A stretch of 42,093 nt of DNA from Gnetum montanum (lineage: Eukaryota > Streptophyta > Gnetopsida > Gnetales > Gnetaceae). The translations under genes and the position numbers were made by a program. Under the pieces are notes generated by a model. The model was given only the letters and a program-made list of their open reading frames with translations. It was not told the origin of the DNA and did no database searches. Below are positions 11,885-22,009 of this stretch, piece by piece (within the stretch, counting starts at the first letter, position 1; the number at the start of each line of letters is the position of its first letter). Where the stretch lies: positions 721,718 to 763,810 of the forward strand of contig MNCI01010753.1 of NCBI GenBank assembly GCA_015680685.1, read 5' to 3'.

Positions 11885-12903
11885 ATGGAGGAAGTTAAGG
11901 CCAACACAACAATTGATGACCAGGACTTTGTAGTTGCACTAACCCACGTTAAACAAATGCTCAAGAAAAAGAACAAAACATTGAGCTTGTACGATCTAGT
12001 CATGACATCATCTTCTCACCACCAAGCATTGGCCCAAATGTTGGCCTCCATTCTTGTTACAAAGGATATCCCTACAGATGAGACATCCATTTGTGCAATG
12101 ATGTTGCCTCCTACACCACAAGAATCAAGTTCAACATCCCTAGCATTTTGTGATGATGTAGTCAAGGTCAACCTCGAACGAGGGGAGGTCACTACAGCTC
12201 CACTATCCATTAGCATACATGTTGGGTAGTGCATAATCCATAGAGTGCATGTTGATGATGGTGCAACAACAAATGTAGTCCTATACTCCATCATCAACAA
12301 GCTAGGCATGGTAGATGAAATTAGGCCAATCAAAATCATGTGTCTAAAATCCTTCAATGGATCATGTGTCACTGTCAGGGGTAGAATCAACTTAGCTTTT
12401 ATAGTAGGAGAGCAATTCCTCACTAGCATAGATTTCACTATCATAGAGGAGATGCTAAGCTTCAACCTGATCTTGAGCAGGCCTTGGCTAGCCCAACTAC
12501 AGTTTGTCTCCTCTTCCATTCACCAAGAAGTCCACCTTCCATATGAAGGTGGTCAAGTTATCATCCATGGTGATAATGTCTCCTCTCCGGCTATCCACAA
12601 CATAGACATGGAGCAAGTGTCAAAGGTGGAGTTTCTCGGTGATATACCTAAAGCAACCAATGCAATGCCTAAGGCTAACACACCCGAACAAGTGGTTGAA
12701 GCTAATAGCCTTCCAAAGGATCCAAAGCCTTGTGCACTACCTAATCCACACTTGGTTAGGAAGCAACTATGTGACCAAGACTTTCCTTTGGCAAAAAATG
12801 TGCTAAGAGCTTACTTACCCCTTGCCTTCACAAGCCATGCATTTTTGGTTTTTTCTTGTGTTGCATTTGTTCATGTATTTACATTTCACCTACTTGCCTA
12901 GTT
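11885..12903 (+). pseudogene. Element F aspartic protease, one internal stop
   Basis: This is a retropepsin-like protease. One frame runs about 339 codons, broken only by a TAG at about 12227. After a 114-residue leader come the catalytic motif VDDGATTNVV (near 12250; D-D-G or D-N-G is common for this group in place of D-S-G), then FNLILSRPWLAQLQFV (usual form ILGRPWL) near 12465 and SSIHQEVHLPYEGGQ. These are the hallmarks of Tat/Ogre-type proteases. Nothing resembling RT follows: the frame ends in a hydrophobic stretch at 12903. It is the best preserved frame of element F. Confidence 0.82.
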
Positions 12904-13470
12904 TACACACTGCTTCACTTTGTTTATGTATTTATCTAGTTAGCTTGCACATTGCATTTGAAAAAAATCAAAAACACATAAAAATAATAAAACTACAGTT
13001 GAAAAAAACACATGGCTTGAAATGGCCTTAAACTAGCGATGGCTCGAAATGACCCAAAACTAGCAACACTTGATGGCTCAAAAAGGCCTTAAACTAGCCC
13101 ATGACCTAGAATGACCTAAAATTATCCCTTTTTGCATTCCTTTTGTTTCATTCATGCATTTTGACTCTATTTACGATAGGTGCTACTTGATGTTGTTTTT
13201 CCAATTGATTTTTTTAGGATCTTCTAGGCACACATCATGAATATGCATGCAGCATCGTACCTTAGATAAGCAAGCTAAGTACTTGTCTACCATGATGCAA
13301 AAAGCTAGCATAGGTAGTCCACTATGACTATAAACTGGAACAACATCCATCATTTGCTACGACATTAAATTGGCACCTAGTAGTCTGCTAGGACTATAAA
13401 CTAGCACATCATGATTTACTAGGATCTTAAATTGGGTTCACAGTCTACCAGGACTTTAAACTAGTATGTT
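12904..13470 (+). repeat. Non-coding region of element F with GTTAAACTGGCA-like repeats
   Basis: Four degenerate copies of a 'gaaatggccTTAAACTAGC' unit lie at 13010-13120, and five copies of 'tctgctaggactaTAAACTAGCA' type lie at 13320-13465. They share a core with the copies at 9925-10005 and 11466-11520. No protein domain is visible. Confidence 0.6.
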
Positions 13471-13760
13471 GCTGATTTATTTGAGAACTTGCCATTGGTG
13501 AAACACTTTGGACACTCGCAGCATCATCACCTCCCCCATTTTGCTGATTTTTTAGAGCACTTGCCATCAGTGTGGCCTTTGGAGGACTTGCAACATCATT
13601 GCCTCCCACCATTCTACTAATATTTTGGAGCACCTGCCATCGGTGTGGCCTTTCAAGAACTTGCAGCATCATCGCCTTAGCAATTTCATTGGCTTCCTAA
13701 GCACTTGCAATTGGTGCAGTGTTTGAAAAATTTGTAGCATCTTCACATCTAGCATTTGCA
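13471..13760 (+). repeat. 72-bp tandem repeat, about four units
   Basis: The sequence ACTTGCCAT[CT][GA]GTG recurs at 13487, 13559, 13632 and 13703, a period of 71-73 bp. Units also share GCAGCATCATC and TTTTGGAGC. The minus strand stays open for 75 codons across it, which is a by-product of the period being close to a multiple of three. Confidence 0.8.
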
Positions 13761-14759
13761 CTTGCATTTCATGTTTTGTGGTTTTCTTGTCTTCTCAGAG
13801 TTGTGTTTTTAGGATGAAGCCTTGGAAGTGGTTGTGCAGAGATGCATCTCATTGCAGTAGCAAGTCACCACATTACTTCAATGTGCATGATTGGGCTAGT
13901 TAAGCTACTAAAGAGTGCACAACCCCCTCATCTCATTACAGCCCACACACATCCACTCCTTCATCCCAATAGCCTCTCATCCCTTGCATACTCATGATTG
14001 CACATCTCTCTGATGCATATGCACTATGATGCATATGGCATTCTCTTCACGTTAATTGTAGAACCCATGGAAGATGTTATGAAACTCGTCCCATGGGAAT
14101 CCTCTATTGGCTGGTCAAGGCCCAAGTAGATGTAATGTAATTCATCCCTAGGAGGAAACACATGTCTTATAGATGCAATGCGGTTGCATCAAAACAAATC
14201 CCATCTACTCGATGGCCAACTTTCAGCTAGCATTCAATAGTAAGCCAAACCCAATGAAGGTTTGCCTCATAGCAAAGCAAATAAAAAAAATAAAAAAAAA
14301 GAAGTAAAAAAAATGAAAAAAAGAGAAAAGTAATACACTGAAAGAAAACAAAAAAAGAGAGAAAAGGATAACAGGAAAAAATACATCCCCAAGCAAATTG
14401 ATAACACTGCACTTTCACAATTGACCTTGCCTTGGATCGACTTTGACTTTCTCATGAGCACTCCAACAAGAGGTAAATGTTTTAGGGGCAAGCAACTTCA
14501 TACCATGGTCACCGTCAACTGTGCTGACTTCGCATCTTGTATCAGGATACACTGTTAACATTTTATTTTCTCTGCTTGCAGTTCATCTCCCTAGCACATT
14601 ACCTACACACTTTGCCCCAGCATACCCTTATCCACAACGCTCTTGAGCATGGTGAAATGATACCCAATTAGGTATCAATGAGTGATGTTGGTGCCACATC
14701 TATTGTGGTGTTTTTCAATTCTTTGTTGACGTCTCTTGGGCCACTCCTCCAAACATCAA
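13761..14759 (+). other. Element F 3' non-coding region
   Basis: No coding signal is seen on either strand. It includes an A/G-rich tract at 14278-14395 (runs of A with scattered G). Open stretches on the minus strand there are low-complexity Phe-rich readings of the tract and not genes. Confidence 0.6.
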
Positions 14760-14771
14760 CAAAGAGGGGCC
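14760..14771 (+). other. Polypurine tract of element F
   Basis: AAAGAGGGGCC ends three bases before the TGAAACA start of the 3' LTR. This is the expected site for plus-strand priming and confirms that F is transcribed on the plus strand. Confidence 0.75.
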
Positions 14772-14773
14772 AT

Positions 14774-15145
14774 TGAAACACCATCAATTTCGAGCTTCAA
14801 CATTACAACTGCAAATTTTTCTAAGTGTCAAAACTTGGCAAATTCTTCTAAGTGTTAGTGCTATGCTCTTGAGCATAGCCAACATACCCTGCTACACTCT
14901 AGAGTGTAGCAAGCGTAGCTAGTATTGGACATCTAATTTTGCAAAATTTGACTAAGTGTTGTGCTACGCTCCAGAGCGTAGCCAGTGTAGCACTATAGAG
15001 AAGCCTCCAAAAGCCTCTAGAGCTCAGCATCAGCCTTCACCTTAGCTCCAACACTCCTTCGACAAGTAAGATCAATAATTTGCATTTCTCTTGCGCTTCC
15101 CATTTGTCCCAAATTATACCTATGCTCTAGAGCATAGCAATTAGG
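14774..15145 (+). repeat. Element F 3' LTR, truncated
   Basis: It starts TGAAACACCATCAATTTC and follows the first 355 bases of the 5' LTR, including four palindromes (14861, 14892, 14964, 15120). Similarity stops at about 15140, before the TATA box of the full LTR, and element B resumes. So about 900 bases of LTR are deleted. Confidence 0.8.
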
Positions 15146-15500
15146 ATGAATATTTTCTGCTTCTAGTAATTGATCTAATTGTACTTTTAATTATCTTAAT
15201 TTTGAAGTGGAAAACCTATATTGGGCTTTTGAAAATGGTTGTGTACCTTAAAAGGTGTTAATGGCATTTTCAATAGTTCTTTTTTATGGTAATTCTCTAG
15301 TTTCATAGAATACCAAATTCTCATAGTCTTTAAGTTCTTTTGGGACCTCTGTTGAAAATTTTCTGGGATTGAGTTACTTTAACAACAAACATAGGAGAAT
15401 CTTTCTTGACTTGTCTCATAGCTTATTTAATAGTTATTGTATGAATTTGTTTTTTTGTTTCTACCCCCCTTAGAACCCTGACTTCATCAGTAGTTGGTAT
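15146..15500 (-). pseudogene. Element B RT N-terminus
   Basis: The minus strand reads VPKELKDYENLVFYETRELP, then AINTF, GTQPFSKAQYRFS, LKVQLDQLLEAENIHP, which follows the usual start of a Ty3/gypsy RT (P..LPP, H.I.L..G..P....PYR, ELK.QL.ELL..G.I.P). Stops occur where Leu, Glu or Arg are expected. The continuation of this RT is on the other side of element F at 7476. Confidence 0.8.
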
Positions 15501-15502
15501 TT

Positions 15503-15919
15503 TTAAACACAAGTTGCAAAATGGGTAGTAACATTAAATATTTTCAAAAAAGACATTCCTAAGATTGCATCAACATGTCTAAATAAAAATTCTAAGTATT
15601 GACCAATAAAAGGAATATCTTGCATAGTAAAGTTAATTTCTTGATACTCGGTATGCTTACTCTCTATTGTTCCATTTACAAGTTCTATTTTAATGACTTT
15701 CTTGGAAGGTAATATTAGATTAAATGTCTTAACTAAAGTTTGTAAAATAAAATTATCACTTATTCCACTATCAATAAAGAATTTAACCTTTTTACCCTTA
15801 ATGGATCCTTTAAAAATGAGAAAAGCAAATTGAAAATTCCTCAAACTTGACTTAGCCATTGTTAAAATTTTCTTTATTGCTAGTGTAGTAGTATTAGTTT
15901 GAGATTTTTTGTTGGCCAC
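15503..15919 (-). pseudogene. Element B aspartic protease
   Basis: One open frame of 138 codons on the minus strand carries a retropepsin: SIKGKKVKFFIDSGISDNFI with the catalytic D-S-G at 15764-15772, then DAILGMSFLK (usual form DVILGM.WL) near 15530. It processes the polyprotein in the parent element. It lies between gag (16000-16600) and the RT start (15146-15500), as expected for Ty3/gypsy. The D-S-G and ILG motifs are both kept, so this is the best preserved part of B. Confidence 0.88.
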
Positions 15920-16606
15920 ACTTGTGTCAATTTTTTTATTCTTATTTTGATTATTTCTTTGTATCCTTGCTCTTAATTTTGGAAAATCCCACTTGAGGTA
16001 ATCTTATAGGTAAGTGAAGCATCTAGATTGTATTTTCTTGATAAGTGTTTCTTCTATTGTTGTTTGTTGAAGAGTTGTAGTTCATACTTGATTTGATTTC
16101 TCATAATCTTTAGTACTTTTGTATGCTTCATTGACTATTTGTAGGTTATGGACATGGGTCTAGGGAATGTAGTTAAGCATGTAATCCACTAGTGAACTTT
16201 GAAGCTAATTCATCCTCATTTTGATAGCTCACGTAAAGAAAGAGGTCATAATATTCCTTGTAATAATCCTATATCGATTGTCAACCTAATCTTAATGATT
16301 TGAGCCACATTTTACATTCTTTAAGAAAAAAATTTGGTACAAATTATTGTTTCAAATCTTGACAAAAGTTTAGCCAAATTATAATCAATTGTTGAGATCT
16401 CAGTCCATTCTAGCATCCAACATGTTGTCGCATATCCCATTAAATACAAAGAAATTACTTCTAAATGTTTTTGACTTGATAAATTCAACATGTAAAAATC
16501 AATTTTCATGCTATCTAGCTAATCTTTTGTCTTGATGATAAATTTGATGGCTCTATCATAATTATCAAGTTTTACTTTATTTTCATGAACCTAGGTTAAG
16601 TATTCT
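15920..16606 (-). pseudogene. Element B gag, C-terminal part
   Basis: On the minus strand the open stretch 16321-16509 (LEVISLYLMGYATTCWMLEW) and the text upstream of it (EYLT, VHENKVKLDNYDRAIKFI) read as a gag core of the form 'P.EYL.W.......L........A..L.G.A..WW'. The frame is broken downstream at 15920-16320, where a zinc knuckle would be expected but cannot be read. It is cut at 16606 by element C and continues at 33079. Confidence 0.7.
16602..16606. repeat. Target-site duplication of element C, left copy (ATTCT)
   Basis: ATTCT immediately precedes the left LTR end of C. The same five bases follow the right LTR end at 33079-33083. Element B gag continues in register across the pair. Confidence 0.9.
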
Positions 16607-17507
16607 TGATGAATAGTGAGGTACCCCTACATACAACCATACAAATCATGAAGTGTTCACGCATAATTTAGTTGAATTCTATGGACTTTATTGTTTCTAG
16701 TGCACTAATCCTTTAGGAAGTGAATCTAGCTTTAAGGTCAATCATTGTCTTCCCAATTACACTTGTGAAATTCATTGGTATGGTTAAGTGTAATTGATGA
16801 ATCTGATTTTTATCATTTTGTGTTTTATAGTTTGGTGCTTAAAATGTAGATAAAAGGAATTTGATTAACTAAATTAAATTAACTAATTAACTTGCATTTA
16901 ACTAATCCTAACATAAGCATTTGATCCCACTTTTTGTACACGTCCTAAACCCATGAATCCGTTGTTGGGTGACCAAGTGTGGGCATACCAAGTGATAACA
17001 CTATTGGGATTACCAAGCAAATATGTGTTACGCTTGAAGCAATCGTACTTATGTATGTAATCTATTGCACTTAATTACCTCATTAACATAATAATTGGAA
17101 AATATTTAATAACTAATTGAAAGAATTTAATAAATAATTGGAAATAGTAAATGCATGAATAAAATAGCTAATCTATCTAAAGCGTTGCAAGGTTTATTAG
17201 AAAGCTAATCTTTATTGCCACACACACTATCATGCTCAAGTACAACAATGCTCGAATAAAGATCCATACACTCAATGACTCCTACCTCAAACAATCAAGG
17301 GAAAACATTCTAACTTTTGAATGTAAAAAATGGAAGAGCTCCGCTACAACTACAATCTACTTATGCCATAAATGTAGCTGCAAGCATGCATTTATAGCCA
17401 ACACAGGACACAACGTCGACGGGGCCTCGTTGATGCATGGTAAAATGCATCAACTAGGCCTCATCAATGAGGCCGTTTTGACGCAACCAACTTAATGCAA
17501 CTCATCA
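16607..17507 (-). repeat. Element C 3' LTR
   Basis: It runs 901 bp, from TGATGAG at 17507 to CTATTCATCA at 16607 on the minus strand. A TATA box (TATAAA, minus strand) is at 17391-17396. U3 contains short inverted repeats: GGCCTCAT-CA-ATGAGGCC near 17457-17474 and GATGCAT with ATGCATC nearby. It aligns along its length with the 5' LTR at 32202-33078. Confidence 0.9.
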
Positions 17508-17739
17508 TTTCTCCATGACTAAATGAAAACTCATCCTCAAGTTCTGTTATAATATTGGAAAGGTATGGGATTATTGACTGACTTTTCTTCACATAAAACA
17601 AACTAGATAACTTGACAAAAAATGGAGTGTATGGATTAACACATTACAAAAAATGAAGGTGTTTAGGACACAAAATTGAACACCATGATTTAACTCCTCA
17701 AAATTGGATAACACGTTCCTTGATGGTGTGAAGCTTGTT
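17508..17739 (-). other. Element C region before the 3' LTR
   Basis: This short non-coding stretch lies between the extra coding region and the 3' LTR. The polypurine tract is poorly preserved (ATGGAGAAA directly before the LTR on the minus strand). Confidence 0.5.
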
Positions 17740-20720
17740 GGAGAAGATCAAACAGTCCTAGGTGGTGGTGGTGTTTGAGGCTCCGAGGAAGCTTCACAAG
17801 CTTCATGCATTAGCTGTGGTTGAGATGGCTACGGTTGTCTTGCTACTGCTGCAACTTTAGGTGGGAGGTAGAAAGCATCCAGTAGTGCTTTCATTTTCTT
17901 CTCCTTACTCCTAGGATCATGCACTATCCATGTAGCTTTCCTAATGTGGGTTAGAATGATCACATCCCAAGGACACGGGATTGTTGGAAATAGCTCCTTT
18001 GCATTGATGAACCAGGTAGTGAACTATTTTCATTCAATGTTGAATGCCCTAACTGTGTTCTTCAACTTCTGGTAGTCATTCATCTGTCATTCATCGTCGT
18101 TTGAGAACTTTGAGTTTAGTGTTTGTAGTCTTAAGCTTTTACTTGGTGTCTTTGTGGTGCTTGAACTCAACCTCGTATAGTAGATACGAGCTAGCCACTT
18201 GTTTCTCCAATTTTGACCATGATTTTTTAACAGTTAGCATTACTAGGTTTGCATAGTGAAGATTAGCTAACTTCATGTACTCTATCATCTCCTTGATTTG
18301 CAACTCCTTTAAGTGGATCTCTACTTTGTTGTAGGTTTCGATCCCATCAATGATGGACTGCCACATCTCTCTTCCTTGTTGGATTTGCTAGAGGGCTTCA
18401 TTTAGTTTTTGCTTTTGCCATCTAGATGTGTTTTTCATTTAATTCCTTTTGTAGGCCAACCTGGTCTCTATAGTGATTTTCTGCTTTCTTAAATTTGAGT
18501 GCTTCATTTTTCCAAGTGGTGATCTCGATGGCAGACTTTTGATGCAAGGTGCATACCTCCTCCATTGATAAATAGTGGTTTTCCATGGCCAATTTCCTTA
18601 GTTCAATGTTTACCTTGGCAAGCTGCTCTTGTTGTTGATGAATGAATTCTTGTATTTGATCTTTATGCATATCAACATTTCATAGGCAATGATTTTTTGT
18701 GATCAATGATTCATTCTCTTGAAGCATTTGATTCAAGTCCTTTTGGATTGAGTATGTTTAAACTTTAGCTATGAATTGTTTAAAGATGGTCATCACTACC
18801 TACTCCTTAGCCTTTTGAAATTATTCTTGAAGCTGTTTGATAGCTTCATCTCTTGTCATTGCTAGGCTAAGGATTACTTATTTGGCAAGTCAGGCATGAA
18901 GTTTGGCAACCTTCATGGCCAAGCATTGATTTTGCTCTTGGACCAATTCTAGTTTCCCCTCCAAAATAATGCATCTACCCCTTGCATTTACCAGCTTTGA
19001 CTAGGTTGCGATGATGTTCTCCAGAAGATTAAAAATATTTAGAGTCATTTTCCTGATTCCTACTAGTAGTTCTAGCAACTTTTCATGCTGGGCTACATTC
19101 AATTTCCTGCTGACCATGACTATAGACATCTACACATCTTGAAGTATAGATATGTCTAGTATAGATGCCATGGGTGCATTCAATGCTTTTGCAACACAGT
19201 TGGCCACTACTTCTATCACTATTCCCTATCCTTGGTGCTGCATCACCAAGACAATTATCTTTTCTCTTTCCTACAATCATATTGAGAAAGTGGTGACATT
19301 CAAGGAGATTTATAGGAATAGGTGGTGTGTTGCTAGTGACACCATCACCTCTCGAGCATTGGGATCCAACCTCGAAGGTAGTTTCATTCTTTGAGTAGAG
19401 AAAATGGGACCACCCCTCTTCATCTAGCTAACTATTCAAGCCACCTCATTAAGGTGACTCAATTGCTGGCTGATACACAGATGGATCTAGCTCACTTATT
19501 TTTTCTTTTGCTCTTGTTCACTGAAGAGGCATTCTTGGATTTGACATAGATGCTCAAGGACTATGCAAGCCTTTGATGTTGTTTCTTGAGTGGGTGGTGG
19601 AAGTGGTAGCTCCTCTTCTTAGGTTGTCATTTACATTTTATCCTTCATGATTTTTGATCATGACGCCAAGGGAGCATGCCTAAGTGTGTTGTTAGAGTAG
19701 TGAACAATGCTTGCCCTTTTACAAATTTTTCTGATGAGGCACGAAAAGGGTAGGGTTTTCCTTCCATGTTCATTTTCTTTGAAACATTTCTCAATCTTCA
19801 AGTATAGTAATTGTGGAAGGTTAATAGGGAACTTACCACTTAGAGTGATACATACTTGGGTAGAGAAAGTAGTCACCTTGCTTAGCCTCACTGTTGGATT
19901 GAGGTGATAGGTCACAATCTTGAAATAAATTTTCTCTGTCGGTGTGAGTGCATCATACTCCTTATAGTCAATCTTATAGCATCATTGGGTCCACTTCCTC
20001 TTGGCCTTAAGGTTATCTTTTGTAGATAATTTAGCTAGTTGTGTTCCTATGTTAGGCAACCCAAGTGCTTGTGCAATGGCTTTTTCTGAGTAGGACACTT
20101 GAATGTCCTTGATCTTGATAATGGACCTCAGCCTTTGGCTAGTCCAGAGGAGCTAAGTCTCTCCCATGTACCATTTTCCACTGGAAGTGATGACTGGCCA
20201 CATGGGAGAGATCTATAGTTATGTCTTGACATCCTTTGGAGCTTTCTCCAAAAATGGTTTGAAGTTGATCTCTTGAAGAACTGATCTTTGAATGTATCGG
20301 AAGTGAATGATGTCTAGGTAGGCTTGAGTTAAAGTAACCTCAAGCCTTGGCACAGGTCTAGATACTTCTCCTCTTTGTGATTATTTGATTGGCACTTCTT
20401 CCTCTAGAATTTGTTAGATAGATTCCACTTCGGGCTCCTCTTGAAGAGGTCCCATTGCATCGCTCACCTTTGGTAGTTCTTGGCGTTATTCTTGTTGGCC
20501 CCTTCCAGCTCTGGGTTGTTTCTTGGCCAATGACCATTGTTGATCTGGTTAAACTTTTAAAATACAATGAATTTTTGGATGAAATTAGGGTCAAATGAAA
20601 GCTCAGAAGACCAAAAATAGTATGAAAACATGAGAAGAGGGTGTTGAAGCTCATAAATTTTGGAAAAAGGAGAAAAATTGATTTAGTGGATAAATGAAAT
20701 GAAAGATTAAGGAGCACTGA
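17740..20720 (-). pseudogene. Extra coding region of element C, resembling 'putative plant transposon protein'
   Basis: Downstream of integrase in the same direction lies about 3 kb of decayed coding sequence. In order on the minus strand: start near 20560 (MVIGQETTQSWKGPTRITPR), LEVTLTQAYLDIIHFRYIQR near 20300, WTSQRLRSIIKIKDIQVSYS near 20100, HLNPTVRLSKVTTFSTQVCI at 19658-19915 with FPINLPQLLY and LPFSCLIRKIC, then a coiled-coil-like Gln/Glu/Lys-rich part (18139-18670) and a conserved-looking block ending in KEKKMKALLDAFYLPPKVA near 17880. The 'T.R...V......L...INLP......LPF..LI..IC' pattern recalls the plant transposon protein domain found in extra frames of Tat/Athila elements. Its function is unknown. 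The family match is from memory and needs a profile search. Confidence 0.55.
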
Positions 20721-22009
20721 GCGATTTACTCAATGAAAAATGTGAAAGATAGGATTATAGTGATGTCAAAGGTAAGGAACCTTAACTAACCAAGCTAAGA
20801 GCTATGCAAGTGGGTCCTCCCCATAGCAGGCTCATACCTTTTTTACCCTTGCATAACCTCAACTAAGGAGTTCATGGGCACCACAGTCAATTAATGGTCA
20901 TTAAAAGTTAAAGACCATCTCGAAAGAATCTACTTAAGAATCCCAACATATCAGACCAAGACATAGAGCATAACATAGAACCCAGTAGTGAGGTGAGTTA
21001 TGGTAGCATAGATGGATGATAGAGAAGGTGGAATGAAGTTTCAAATTAAGGTCATAAGAAGTCCCTTGTGGAATTTCTGGTTAAAATGACCTAGGAAGTT
21101 CAATCCTCAGTCCAGACCAAAACCATCCACTTTTAATGACTTTGCATCACCACTCTAAGATTGATCCACTCACTTAAGACATAAGAATTCTTCCACAAAG
21201 CAACCACCATTACACAGGGAGAAGAAAAGAGAAGTAGGAAGTGAGAGAGAGGGACTTAGTTAGAGGGGACCTTTAGGCATAGGTTCATGCTATTCAAGTC
21301 TCATAACTAGTACTTGTAGCCATTTTATTTGTCCAAGGGGTGTGCTTTGAATTGCCATTGTTTTTCTTTAAAATGGAAACCACACCATGCAATGTTGTTA
21401 TTTTGACTTTCTTAAGTGGATGGTTTGAAATGGTAAGAAGTCCATAAAAACACTCAAGCACTCAAGAAAGTAGAAGAGTACAAAGAGTAACGAGTCCCCT
21501 TGAAGTCACACCCTTTATAAACCTTTGAATCCTTCCTAATTCTGGAACTACCAAGGTTACTGATTAATTAAAATTTTCTTTAATGGAAAGGACCTTAGAT
21601 TCTAAGAATAAGGAAAACCATAAAGTTCATTGGATAGGCAGATAACATGGACTCATTGCTTGTTCCATGAAAAATAAACCATGTCAAAGTCATCAGACAT
21701 TAGAATTTAAAAATAGAAACTGGACATCGACAATAGCACATTAAGCACAAACCATCATTAGTAAATAGTAATAGCAACACTATGTCCTATGATAATAAAA
21801 CACTCTTTATTAGCAAAAATAAGAAAATATCACACTTAAACAAAAAGGAAGAAAAAGAAAGTAAAATATATAAGAAAGTGTAAAATAATAAAGAAGTTTC
21901 AAAGGTACTAAAGATGTAAAATTAGAAAAATTTGAAAAATCCAAAAATGTGAAAAACAAAAAGTAGAAAAACTAAGAAGCCAATTTGATGGTTAGCATGG
22001 ATGGCCATC
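20721..22009 (-). other. Non-coding spacer between integrase and the extra coding region of C
   Basis: I see no protein motif on either strand. It contains A-rich low-complexity stretches (21800-21985) and a purine-rich tract near 21180-21260. It may hold the promoter or splice signals of the extra frame, but nothing decisive is visible. Confidence 0.5.

Larger units (their letters stand above)
7477..15145 (+). mobile_element. Element F: non-autonomous LTR retrotransposon with gag and protease only
   Basis: On the plus strand the order is 5' LTR (7477-8735), candidate primer site (8746), repeat-rich leader, gag, protease (to 12903), a 1.9-kb non-coding repeat-rich region, polypurine tract (14760-14771) and a truncated 3' LTR (14774-15145). 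I find no RT, RNase H or integrase motif on either strand between the LTRs. Gag and protease resemble the Tat/Ogre side of plant Ty3/gypsy. It sits in the RT of element B: B text ends with [11 protein letters not shown] on one side and LLEAENIHP on the other, with about 35 codons missing, so the right end of F was deleted together with flanking B sequence. Confidence 0.82.

Noticed and set aside
11578-12519. Minus-strand open frames of 141 and 167 codons
   Set aside because: They overlap the plus-strand protease frame of element F, which has clear retropepsin motifs; the minus frames have none.
14227-14491. Hydrophobic Phe-rich minus-strand frames, like a membrane protein
   Set aside because: They come from the A/G-rich low-complexity tract of element F's 3' region.
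16602-17512. LTR at 16607-17507 as a solo LTR with imperfect duplication ATTCT/TTTCT
   Set aside because: The exact ATTCT at 33079 beside the matching LTR at 33078, with a full element between, explains it better.
17508-17600. Minus-strand text like TELEDEFSFSHGE as a polyprotein end
   Set aside because: Only a dozen codons before the 3' LTR, with stops around; not enough to call a protein.
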